64,000 bases of DNA from Shimia sp047124445 (GTDB taxonomy: Bacteria > Pseudomonadota > Alphaproteobacteria > Rhodobacterales > Rhodobacteraceae), in assembly GCF_047124445.1 (NCBI RefSeq), contig NZ_CP138921.1, positions 682,001 to 746,000 of the forward strand. Reading direction: 5' to 3'. Position 1 is the stretch's first letter. The number at the start of each line of letters is the position of its first letter. Made by a program: the position numbers and the translations under genes. The notes beneath the pieces are model-generated. The model searched no databases and had not been told where the DNA came from. It was given only the letters and a program-made list of their open reading frames with translations. Below are positions 33,813-40,574 of the stretch, piece after piece.

Positions 33813-34331
33813 TCAAAATACCCACTCATCGCCATAGTCCTTCGCGGCGTCATTTCGGAGCGCCGCTTCAACCTCGGCGGCAAGGTCAAAACGGCCTGCT
33901 GCGCGAGCTGCGGCGGGGAAATCAGAGGCAGGTTTTCGCCCCCCCCTATCTGGATGGTCCCATTCAAGCCCCACCGTTGCAATCGTGGCAGCATTTTTCC
34001 AAGCGTCCCGCGCCGGTTCCGCCGCACTTACGGTTTTTGGGGGCGGCAGATCTACTTGCTGTTCCGTCAGATTTGACAGGTCCGGCAGGCCAAGGAGGCC
34101 ATCTCCGCGCAATAAATATCCCTGTTTATGGATGCGCCGCACGTGTTTGCCTGCCACCTGCGGCGTTACCTCCAAAACCTTAGCCAATTGGGAAATAGTG
34201 AGAGGACCCAATTCGCCCACATCCACCTCGCGCGGCAGACTGAAAGCAATAGCCCAAACTACATGTTTCTGCGCGTTTGTTAGGCCGGTGCCTCGCCAAC
34301 TCACAAAAGCGGTTAAACAACGCTGTGACAT
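33813..34331 (-). CDS. HTH replication-type protein, probably frameshifted at its start
   Basis: A 172-residue frame with a winged helix-turn-helix like that of phage/plasmid replication initiators: LTNAQKHVVWAIAFSLPREV, then GPLTISQLAKVLEVTPQVAG and KHVRRIHKQGYLLRGDG. It is followed by a disordered stretch and a C-terminal helix. It is transcribed towards the iteron-like array just past its stop, as expected of a Rep gene. A frame upstream (to 34437, TTG) has strong coding character, ends in TALFNRF, and would join this one as NRFVSWRGTGL if one base of an A4 run at 34305-34308 were removed. The true N-terminus is therefore uncertain. Confidence 0.65.
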   Translation of the reverse strand: MSQRCLTAFVSWRGTGLTNAQKHVVWAIAFSLPREVDVGELGPLTISQLAKVLEVTPQVAGKHVRRIHKQGYLLRGDGLLGLPDLSNLTEQQVDLPPPKTVSAAEPARDAWKNAATIATVGLEWDHPDRGGRKPASDFPAAARAAGRFDLAAEVEAALRNDAAKDYGDEWVF

Positions 34332-34456
34332 TGAGCTTTAAGCCTTTCTGTAAGGCGCTGCGGTTGATCAGAAAGGCGGGGCGCGCTAGCATCATGCCCG
34401 CTTGCATGCCTTCATTCGATCCAGTGCGGATTTCCAAGTGGGTTTGTGGTTGGAGT

Positions 34457-34493
34457 GCCGCGCGGTGGTTGGACCGCGCGGCTTTTACCTTTT
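34457..34493 (+). terminator. Strong stem-loop with plus-strand T-tract
   Basis: GCCGCGCGGT/ACCGCGCGGC is a perfect 10-bp stem with loop GGTTGG, followed on the plus strand by TTTTACCTTTT. The flanking genes run on the minus strand, where no T-run follows. It may end a plus-strand antisense transcript; a weak promoter-like TTGATC-N17-TAGCAT lies at about 34364-34392. On the minus strand it would be a simple hairpin separating the early operon from the replication gene. Confidence 0.55.
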
Positions 34494-34518
34494 CGGTTGT
34501 AATTCACGCACAGTCTGC

Positions 34519-35250
34519 TTACGGGCCGTCAACGCTCCCCTCTGCGACCCGTAGCAGATCAGCAAGAACAAGCTGCTGCCATACAGCACCGGGGCATAGC
34601 GCAAGCCAGTTCAACACTGTGATAGCCATTGCGTTAAGCAGGGGCTTCCAATCCTCCATCGCGCTTTGAAACTCGGCGTTCTGAGCAAGCATTCGCCAGA
34701 CCTCTGTTGCCATGAAAAGCGATGCTGTTTGTCGCTCCAAGTCACTCATTTCTCCGATTTTTTTGATCTCGAAAAACCGGTTTTTGATAGGGTCTGCGCC
34801 GGACGCCTCCAGAATGCGCGCGATTGGGGCCATGGCTGCATCAATGTGCGCGACGAATGCGTCAAAATGGGCCTCCGCTTCAGGGCAACCCAGACCCTTG
34901 TCGTTTTCTGCAATCTCCGCAGCTTCCATGCTGCTTTGTGCTGCGTTGAAGTCTTTCATCATCGCAGAACACATAGCGGGCGGATCATTCAAAGGAGAAA
35001 GTTTGGTGGCCTCAATTTGGTCAATGCGGGCCGTCATTTTGGCGGCTTTTGCGCGCATTCTGTCACCTTCCTGCCGCAACCACTCAACAAAGGCCAAAAG
35101 CACTTCTTCAGGTATGTTTGCGGGTACTTCGCAGGACACTTTGCCGCTGGCCCATCGCACCTCATACGGGCGCTCTGGTGCGGGAACGCCTGATAGCGAG
35201 AGTTCGTGATTTGCCTTGTGCGGTAGGATTTCTGTGATGGTATCAGTCAT
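34519..35250 (-). CDS. hypothetical element protein
   Basis: A 243-residue acidic, helical protein with no recognised domain; MRAKAAKMTARIDQIEATKL suggests a coiled coil. The ATG at 35250 follows GGAGAG, and overlaps by four bases the stop of the upstream gene (ATGA). It is the last gene of the early operon. Confidence 0.6.
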   Translation of the reverse strand: MTDTITEILPHKANHELSLSGVPAPERPYEVRWASGKVSCEVPANIPEEVLLAFVEWLRQEGDRMRAKAAKMTARIDQIEATKLSPLNDPPAMCSAMMKDFNAAQSSMEAAEIAENDKGLGCPEAEAHFDAFVAHIDAAMAPIARILEASGADPIKNRFFEIKKIGEMSDLERQTASLFMATEVWRMLAQNAEFQSAMEDWKPLLNAMAITVLNWLALCPGAVWQQLVLADLLRVAEGSVDGP

Positions 35251-35729
35251 TGGGTTTGCTCTCCTATCGGTTGGTTGGATTGGTTCATGGCGTGCCACGC
35301 GGTTGGGTTCACGGTTTGCACCCATCGCTCTAAGGCCAAGGCAAGCGCCCAAATTAGCGCGCCCAGATTTGTGGGAGCGTCCCCGCTGGCCAACTCTTTG
35401 GTGATCCATTGCCAAAGGTCGGCGCACAGGATCAGCGGATCGGCGGCAAGTCTGGCGGGTGACGGATCAGGCGGCATTTGGCGGGCAAACTGGCGCACGC
35501 CAATGGTTTCAACACCGGCGGCGGTGATCATGCCTAAAAAGGGTTTCATGCCCTTGTCCAACTCTCGGACAACCTCGCCCAAACGCGTGGTTTTGGTTCC
35601 GTCTGATAGGTGCGGCCTGTCCAAGTCAAAGCGGCGCAAGGCGTCGGATGCGGTGACAAAGTGCGGCTTAAATCGGGTGATCAAGTCACCCTTTTCCACA
35701 CGGATGTTTCTGCGGATTGCTGTGGTCAT
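35247..35729 (-). CDS. hypothetical element protein
   Basis: A 160-residue protein of unknown family. The start at 35729 (MTTAIRRN) overlaps the upstream gene stop by ATGA, so the longer frame is rejected. Coupling on both sides supports that it is real. Confidence 0.6.
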   Translation of the reverse strand: MTTAIRRNIRVEKGDLITRFKPHFVTASDALRRFDLDRPHLSDGTKTTRLGEVVRELDKGMKPFLGMITAAGVETIGVRQFARQMPPDPSPARLAADPLILCADLWQWITKELASGDAPTNLGALIWALALALERWVQTVNPTAWHAMNQSNQPIGEQTQ

Positions 35730-35974
35730 GCCTGCGCCTCCAGTGGCACCATGATCCGGTGCACCAGCTCGAAAACCGCCACCACGTCGGATACCGTGGA
35801 CGCCTGTGCGGCGCGGCGTTGAAGGTCGGGCCACAGGAATTTGAACACCGCCCACATGCGCTCATTGGGTGGCAGTTGTAATGCGACTTGGAGAAAAGCG
35901 GTCAGGGCTTCCTCTGAGCCGTTTGCGGCCTGTAGGCTATAGGCCATGAGGCGGGCGTGGTCCTCTTGGATCAT
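35726..35974 (-). CDS. small hypothetical element protein
   Basis: An 82-residue helical protein (begins MIQEDHARLMAYSLQAANGS) with no recognised domain. It starts at 35974, one base past the stop of the AlpA-like gene upstream, and overlaps the next gene by four bases. Confidence 0.58.
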   Translation of the reverse strand: MIQEDHARLMAYSLQAANGSEEALTAFLQVALQLPPNERMWAVFKFLWPDLQRRAAQASTVSDVVAVFELVHRIMVPLEAQA

Positions 35975-35975
35975 T

Positions 35976-36287
35976 CTAACCCCCCGTGCGCTTGCGACGG
36001 TGGGCGGCATTCTCTACCAGCTCTGCGGTGATAACGCTGGCAATGTCATCCCATCGGTAACAAATCAGGCCGCCCCACCGGTAATGTGGGGGCATTTTGC
36101 CCGCTATTCGGTTGTTGCGGGTTGTTATTGGCCTTTCACGGCGCAGCTCACTCACGTCCGCCTCTGAAATCAGCCGGTTTTCAATCAGCATGTGTGCGGC
36201 GGCGGTATTGCCGGACTGCTGCCCAAGGGCGGCAATAAGCTGACTAAGCTGTAATTCCAGCTCAGGTGAAAGGGTGGCGGTGGTCAT
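35976..36287 (-). CDS. AlpA/HTH_17-like protein, paralogue B
   Basis: A 103-residue protein. Its second half, NRLISEADVSELRRERPITT then MPPHYRWGGLICYRWDDIAS, follows the pattern of AlpA/excisionase-type winged helix proteins (LLTxxDVAxLL...PPxxxxGxxxRYRxxDI). It is clearly paralogous to the next gene upstream (MPRHHRWGQLVCYRKADIAA). It lies seven bases downstream of that paralogue. A DNA-binding role in excision or regulation of the element is likely. Confidence 0.65.
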   Translation of the reverse strand: MTTATLSPELELQLSQLIAALGQQSGNTAAAHMLIENRLISEADVSELRRERPITTRNNRIAGKMPPHYRWGGLICYRWDDIASVITAELVENAAHRRKRTGG

Positions 36288-36294
36288 GCTGGCC

Positions 36295-36645
36295 TCACAG
36301 GTTCAAAATGTCGTGGACGGCTTGCCGGTGGGCTTCATTGGCTGTGCCGCCGTGCCCCTCAGCCGTGATTTGTGCCGCAATGTCAGCCTTGCGGTAGCAA
36401 ACGAGTTGCCCCCAACGGTGGTGACGGGGCATACGCCCGCGTTTTCGGTTGGTTTGCGTGGTGGCCAGCGCCTCATGTTTGAGCGCGGCCACGTCCTGCT
36501 CACGGATTAGGCCGTGGGCGTCTAGGAGGGCCTGAGCGCTTGCTGGCAATGGGGGCGAGGGCAGGCGGTCTACGAGTGTGTCCAGTGCTTGAGCGATTTC
36601 AGAACTGGCTGTGATTTGTAGAGCGGTCGGGCGTTGTTCAGCCAT
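36295..36645 (-). CDS. AlpA/HTH_17-like protein, paralogue A
   Basis: A 116-residue protein with HGLIREQDVAALKHEALATT and MPRHHRWGQLVCYRKADIAA, a diverged AlpA-type winged helix paralogous to the gene downstream. The ATG at 36645 is preceded by a G-rich GGGGGG; an alternative start at 36660 would overlap the upstream gene by 23 bases instead of 8. Probably regulates element genes or excision. Confidence 0.65.
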   Translation of the reverse strand: MAEQRPTALQITASSEIAQALDTLVDRLPSPPLPASAQALLDAHGLIREQDVAALKHEALATTQTNRKRGRMPRHHRWGQLVCYRKADIAAQITAEGHGGTANEAHRQAVHDILNL

Positions 36646-36865
36646 TGGTTTGCCCCCCATGGTTGGGGGTCACAAACTGCACCAAGTCACTCATGTAATA
36701 GCGGATGTATGTTCCATGGCGGACATGGGCAGGGCCGGTGCCTTGCCTGCGCCAATTGTGCATCGTGGTTGTGGTCACCCCCAAAAACTCTGCGGCGGCG
36801 GCACTGTCCAACATGCGGTCACCTGCGGCGACACGTGGTGGTTTTAGGTCATCACTATTGGTCAA
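36638..36865 (-). CDS. AlpA-like excisionase/regulator
   Basis: A 75-residue winged helix protein with the standard excisionase/AlpA pattern: LDSAAAAEFLGVTTTTMHNW, then RRQGTGPAHVRHGTYIRYYM and SDLVQFV. It starts with TTG; a perfect AGGAGG seven bases upstream decides the start. AlpA-type proteins activate integrase/excision in satellites such as P4 and PICIs. It is the first gene of the early operon, reading away from the integrase. Confidence 0.85.
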   Translation of the reverse strand: MTNSDDLKPPRVAAGDRMLDSAAAAEFLGVTTTTMHNWRRQGTGPAHVRHGTYIRYYMSDLVQFVTPNHGGQTNG

Positions 36866-37178
36866 CAGAATGCCTCCTGTCGTTTGTTTCGCGGGTTAAT
36901 CTGTCAATTGCTGTGCGTCCCTGCGGTGAGGGTGCAGGGAGCATTAGGGCAAACGGGAATATTTGCCGCAACCCAAAAAATACAGTTTTTTCAGTTATTT
37001 AATGTGCATGCTGTGCATGCTGTGCATACGTCTCATACGATGCATAATGTGCACGTCCTATAGTTGCTTAAGTGGCACAAGCATCCCGTCTGGCATGATT
37101 TTGGCGGGCGGAACGAATCGAACGGAAACAAAAAACGCGGCACTGGGCCGCGTTGTTCGGAGAGGGCAGGCGGGTGGC
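36866..37178. promoter_or_regulatory. Early control region with tandem 9-bp repeats
   Basis: Gap between the integrase terminator and the AlpA-like gene. It is AT-rich around 36970-37005, suggesting the early promoter. It carries a 9-bp tandem TGTGCATGC x2 plus TGTGCATAC (37003-37029), followed by related words GATGCATAATGTGCAC. These are good candidates for regulator or excisionase binding sites. No gene seen. Confidence 0.55.
37129..37154 (-). terminator. Rho-independent terminator of the integrase gene
   Basis: AACGCGGC/GCCGCGTT perfect 8-bp stem, loop of five, followed on the minus strand by a run of Ts (TTTTTTGTTT counting the stem end). It lies 25 bases past the integrase stop, insulating the early operon from integrase transcription. 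Confidence 0.85.
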
Positions 37179-38201
37179 CTAAGCCTTGTTTAGAAAATCG
37201 TGCACGTCCTCAGCACCTAATTGCACGTAGCGTTGCAGATGCTTGTAGTCTTTATGACCGCTCACCACGGCCATGTGCGGTACCGGCATTTGCAGGCGGG
37301 CCAATCGGGTCAAAGCACCATGACGCAAATCGTGAAAATGAAGGTCAACAATGCCCAATTTTTTGCAGGCGCGTGAAAAGGAGGCACTTGCAGACCTAGG
37401 ATTGAAGGGAAATATTCGGCCCTCAGTTCGGTCACCTACCGCGCGGCGCACAAGGTCCATGGACCCATTTATGAGCGGCACAACTTGGTTGTTGCGGGCT
37501 TTGCGTTGGGGGTCTTTCCGCTCACGGATCAAAACCGACTGCTCATTCCAATTCACATCTTCAATTTGGATGCGGCAAATCTCAGACAGACGCATTGCGC
37601 TGGACGCTCCAAATTCCACCAGCACGTCCATTGGGATTTGCTGACGGTCATTCTCTGCAAAGAAGGTGCAGAGGCGGCGCAATTCATCATCCGTAGGAAT
37701 GCGGTTGCGCTCTTTGCTGCGCGTGTCTATCCGCTCCGCCGTCAGTGATTGGCGGGCCTCTTTGGCCAAGTTGGGGTTAATGTCCAAGTTTTTGACCACA
37801 CGCGCCCACTTGAGGCAGCTACTCAAGTTGGACAAATCATGTGAAAGCGTGGAACCCTGCACACCGTCCGCTTTGCGGCTTTCCACGAACCGCCGCAGAA
37901 CAATGGCGTCCAGCGCAGTCACAGGCGTGGTGCCAATGCGGTCACTAACACGTGTTAGGTTCACACGCGCCGTCTTGCCCAATTGGACGGATCTTAGATA
38001 GGCGTCGATCACGTCAGCCAGCGTCATTGACTTTGGCGGTTGGATTGTGCCAGTGGTGCCACCGCCTTCAATCGCGCGTTCAATATCAACGGCCCATGCC
38101 TGTGCATCGCTCTTGCGTGCAAAAGCCTTGTTTTTGCGTATGCCGTTTTTGCGCACTTGCGCACGCCACTTGCCGCTAGGGGTTTTGAAAATTGTTGCCA
38201 T
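37179..38201 (-). CDS. site-specific tyrosine integrase (dusA-targeting)
   Basis: A 340-residue tyrosine recombinase. The N-terminal arm-binding region (1-55, TPSGKWRAQVRKNGIRKNKA) is followed by a SAM-like core-binding domain (about 70-160) and a catalytic domain with Arg204 (AMRLSE), His290 and Arg293 (HDLRH), His316 (GHKDYKH) and nucleophile Tyr325. The ATG at 38201 matches the usual start. It reads away from the rebuilt dusA and is next to attR, the usual arrangement for dusA integrases. It would integrate and excise the element at ATGATGGATTGG. Confidence 0.95.
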   Translation of the reverse strand: MATIFKTPSGKWRAQVRKNGIRKNKAFARKSDAQAWAVDIERAIEGGGTTGTIQPPKSMTLADVIDAYLRSVQLGKTARVNLTRVSDRIGTTPVTALDAIVLRRFVESRKADGVQGSTLSHDLSNLSSCLKWARVVKNLDINPNLAKEARQSLTAERIDTRSKERNRIPTDDELRRLCTFFAENDRQQIPMDVLVEFGASSAMRLSEICRIQIEDVNWNEQSVLIRERKDPQRKARNNQVVPLINGSMDLVRRAVGDRTEGRIFPFNPRSASASFSRACKKLGIVDLHFHDLRHGALTRLARLQMPVPHMAVVSGHKDYKHLQRYVQLGAEDVHDFLNKA

Positions 38202-38301
38202 CGGTGCACTTTCGGTTGCTCTCTCTCTCACTGATATACCCCTGTTTCGGTGTATTTCCAGTGCAAAATCGGTGCACTTTGGCCAAAAATCGGTGCAATA
38301 T
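38200..38301. repeat. Three ATCGGTGCA repeats at the right end (candidate integrase arm sites)
   Basis: ATCGGTGCACTTT at 38200-38212 and 38268-38280, and ATCGGTGCAATAT at 38289-38301, lie between the integrase start and attR. The first overlaps the integrase start codon, which could allow autoregulation. A related GGGTGCACT is in the left end of the element. Arrangement fits arm-type integrase sites. Confidence 0.6.
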
Positions 38302-38303
38302 CC

Positions 38304-39296
38304 ATGTCTAAATCATTGAAATATAACGCAAAGCTATCCGTTGCACCTATGATGGATTGGACAGATCGGCATTGTCGCTATCTGCATCGGCTGCTGTCGC
38401 GGGACACCTTGCTTTATACTGAGATGGTCACAGCGCCCGCGCTGGTGCGGGGCGGGGCGGTGCATCTGCTGGATTACAATACCGAAGAGCACCCGGTCGC
38501 TTTGCAACTTGGCGGCAGTGACCCGGAGGAGTTGGCCGCGGCCACGAAATTGGGCGCAGCTGCGGGCTATGACGAGATCAACCTCAACGTGGGGTGCCCG
38601 TCGGATCGGGTACAGTCTGGCACTTTTGGCGCGGTGTTGATGAAAACACCGGAGTTGGTTGCGGACTGTGTGCGGGCCATGCAGGGCGCCACAGATGTCG
38701 AGGTCACCGTCAAGTGCCGGATCGGGGTGGATGATCAGGAACCCAAAGAGGTGTTGCCTGACTTTGTAAGTAAGATGCAAGGTGCTGGCATTAAACGAAT
38801 TTCCATCCATGCGCGTAAAGCGTGGTTGCAAGGGCTGAGCCCCAAGGAAAACCGTGATATCCCACCTTTGGACTATCCGCTGGTTTATCAGATGAAGCGG
38901 GATTTTCCGGAGTTGCATCTGTCGATCAACGGCGGCGTCAGCACTTTGGAAGAGGTCAAAGCGCACCTCGCCGAAGGCATGGATGGGGTGATGATTGGCC
39001 GGGCCGCCTACCACAACCCCACCGATGTGCTCAGCACCGCGGATCGTGAGATTTACGGCGCTGGAACTGACAGTGATCCGGTGCAGGTGGTACAGCATAT
39101 GCTGCCTTATATCGAGGCGCATCTCACCAAGGGGGGCAAGCTCAATCAGGTCACGCGGCATATGCTGGGGCTGTTTGCGGGCAAACCCGGGGCGCGGGCC
39201 TGGCGGCGGTATCTGTCGGAACATGCGACCAAGCCGGGGGCAGGGCCGGATACCGTTTTGGCGGCCCTGGAAAACGTCACTCAAGCGGCGGCCTGA
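38304..39296 (+). CDS. dusA: tRNA-dihydrouridine synthase A (rebuilt at attR)
   Basis: A 330-residue DusA, which reduces U20/U20a in tRNA with FMN and NADPH. The body has the classic LSVAPMMDWTDRHCRYLHRL, NLNVGCPSDRVQ with catalytic Cys, and the FMN-binding GVMIGRAAYHNP. The first 14 or so residues (MSKSLKYNAK) and the upstream region come from the element; the native start is stranded at 24381. Because the replacement keeps LSVAPMMDW the enzyme should be functional, now driven from element sequence. The ORF extends further upstream, but the ATG at 38304 is the sensible start. Confidence 0.95.
   Translation: MSKSLKYNAKLSVAPMMDWTDRHCRYLHRLLSRDTLLYTEMVTAPALVRGGAVHLLDYNTEEHPVALQLGGSDPEELAAATKLGAAAGYDEINLNVGCPSDRVQSGTFGAVLMKTPELVADCVRAMQGATDVEVTVKCRIGVDDQEPKEVLPDFVSKMQGAGIKRISIHARKAWLQGLSPKENRDIPPLDYPLVYQMKRDFPELHLSINGGVSTLEEVKAHLAEGMDGVMIGRAAYHNPTDVLSTADREIYGAGTDSDPVQVVQHMLPYIEAHLTKGGKLNQVTRHMLGLFAGKPGARAWRRYLSEHATKPGAGPDTVLAALENVTQAAA
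38349..38360. other. attR core
   Basis: ATGATGGATTGG, the right copy of the 12-bp duplication. Left of it the element encodes LSVAP with codons CTA TCC GTT GCA CCT, synonymous to the host TTG TCT GTC GCT CCG at attL. Right of it host dusA continues. Confidence 0.82.
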
Positions 39297-39374
39297 CGCG
39301 CCGCACCGAGGTTGCTTGCGCACCGACAGGATTTGGGCTTTATCTCGGCGCAACGCGCGACCCCGGAGAGACTG

Positions 39375-40202
39375 ATGGCCCACGATCCTGCCTTGCTTAT
39401 TCAAATGCTGCTGTTGTTGCTGGTGATCGGTGGGGTTGCCGGCGTGCTGGCCGGCCTGCTCGGCGTCGGTGGCGGCATCGTTCTGGTGCCAGCGTTTTTC
39501 TATGCGTTTCAGGTGCTTGGCTACGATGGGCCACAGTTGATGCAGGTGTGTCTGGCGACCTCGCTGGCGACCATCATCGTGACATCGCTGCGTTCTGTGG
39601 CAAGCCATAACAAAAAGGGCGCGGTGGACTGGGACATCCTGCGCACCTGGGCGCCGGGCATTGTTGTGGGCGCTTTCATTGGCGTGCTGGTGGCGGCCAA
39701 TCTGCGCTCCGTGACGCTACAAATTGTCTTTGGCTGTCTGGCGCTGGTGATTGGCGCCTACATGGGCTTTGGCAAGGCGCATTGGCGGTTGGGGCAGGCG
39801 ATGCCAACCGGTTTGCCACGATTGATTGTCAGCCCCTGTGTGGGGTTCCTTTCGGTGCTGATGGGCATTGGCGGGGGCAGCTTTGGCGTGCCGTTGATGA
39901 CGCTGTTTAATGTGCCCATTCACCGCGCCGTGGCGACCGCCGCAGGCTTTGGTGTGACCATCGCCGTGCCTGCGGTGATTGGTTTTCTGTTTATGGAAAT
40001 TGATCCGGCGACCCGTCCGCCGTTCACAGTTGGGGCGGTCAATATGGTGGCCTTTGGCCTGATCATTGCCATGACGCTTCTGACCGCGCCTTTGGGGGTC
40101 AAGCTGGCCCATGCGATGGATCCCAAGCCGCTCAAGCGGGTGTTTGCGGTGTTTTTGACGTTGGTGGCGCTGAACATGCTGCGTAAGGCGGCAGGGCTGT
40201 AA
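39375..40202 (+). CDS. TauE/SafE-family sulfite exporter-type permease
   Basis: A 275-residue membrane protein with about eight hydrophobic segments and the two TauE/SafE signature repeats: GVAGVLAGLLGVGGGIVLVP near the start and GFLSVLMGIGGGSFGVPLMT in the middle. The family exports sulfite, sulfoacetate or other organosulfonates, or takes up small anions. The ATG at 39375 follows GGAGAG. It lies 78 bases after dusA and may be cotranscribed. The substrate is not predictable here. Confidence 0.92.
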   Translation: MAHDPALLIQMLLLLLVIGGVAGVLAGLLGVGGGIVLVPAFFYAFQVLGYDGPQLMQVCLATSLATIIVTSLRSVASHNKKGAVDWDILRTWAPGIVVGAFIGVLVAANLRSVTLQIVFGCLALVIGAYMGFGKAHWRLGQAMPTGLPRLIVSPCVGFLSVLMGIGGGSFGVPLMTLFNVPIHRAVATAAGFGVTIAVPAVIGFLFMEIDPATRPPFTVGAVNMVAFGLIIAMTLLTAPLGVKLAHAMDPKPLKRVFAVFLTLVALNMLRKAAGL

Positions 40203-40574
40203 AAGGCGATTGTTTCATAACCACATGGTCAGGGTAACCGCACTCCGGGTGCTGGCGCTTTAAGTCTATAAAAGGCACGAATCGACCTTGCGTGGGGTTT
40301 GTGTTTGACCCGCTGAGAGGATTTGCCTGGCGCGGTTTTTCAATTTGCCTACTACCACTCACGCGTGTTTTGGGTGTCGGTGCGTGACGTTAAAGTCGCA
40401 TGGCGGCCGATGAAAAGTAGGTGATACCCTATGTTTCGTTGCGAGGGCGGAAACGCTATGGCCCTTGGCGGTGCATTGTTTCGATCTTGGCATCGCTGCA
40501 AAATGTCCCCTTAATTTTCAACGAATTTCTCGGTAAACTTTTGAAAATTCTATTTGGACCAAGGGTGTAAAGCG
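40203..40574. other. Non-coding gap between TauE/SafE and RTX genes
   Basis: About 370 bases with no gene that I can support on either strand. The last about 70 bases (40500-40560) are AT-rich and probably contain the RTX gene promoter. No clear terminator is seen for the permease gene. Confidence 0.5.

Larger units (their letters stand above)
24456..38360. mobile_element. dusA-integrated phage satellite (capsid-forming PICI-like), about 13.9 kb
   Basis: It is bounded by a 12-bp duplication ATGATGGATTGG inside the dusA coding sequence (24456-24467 and 38349-38360). Content from the right: tyrosine integrase, AlpA-like genes, unknown early genes, HTH replication-type protein, iteron-like repeats, HNH, TerS, TerL, a block of small genes with a major capsid protein, and an opposite-strand two-gene cargo at the left end. 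No portal, prohead protease, connector or tail gene is visible, so it cannot make complete virions alone. dusA is a known integration site for prophages and islands. Classification as a satellite is inference from gene content. Confidence 0.85.

Noticed and set aside
33596..34076. Open frames with WNPVGSI or IEPTGFH repeats
   Set aside because: They are read-throughs of the iteron-like DNA repeats; the repeat spacing (22-24) is not a multiple of three.
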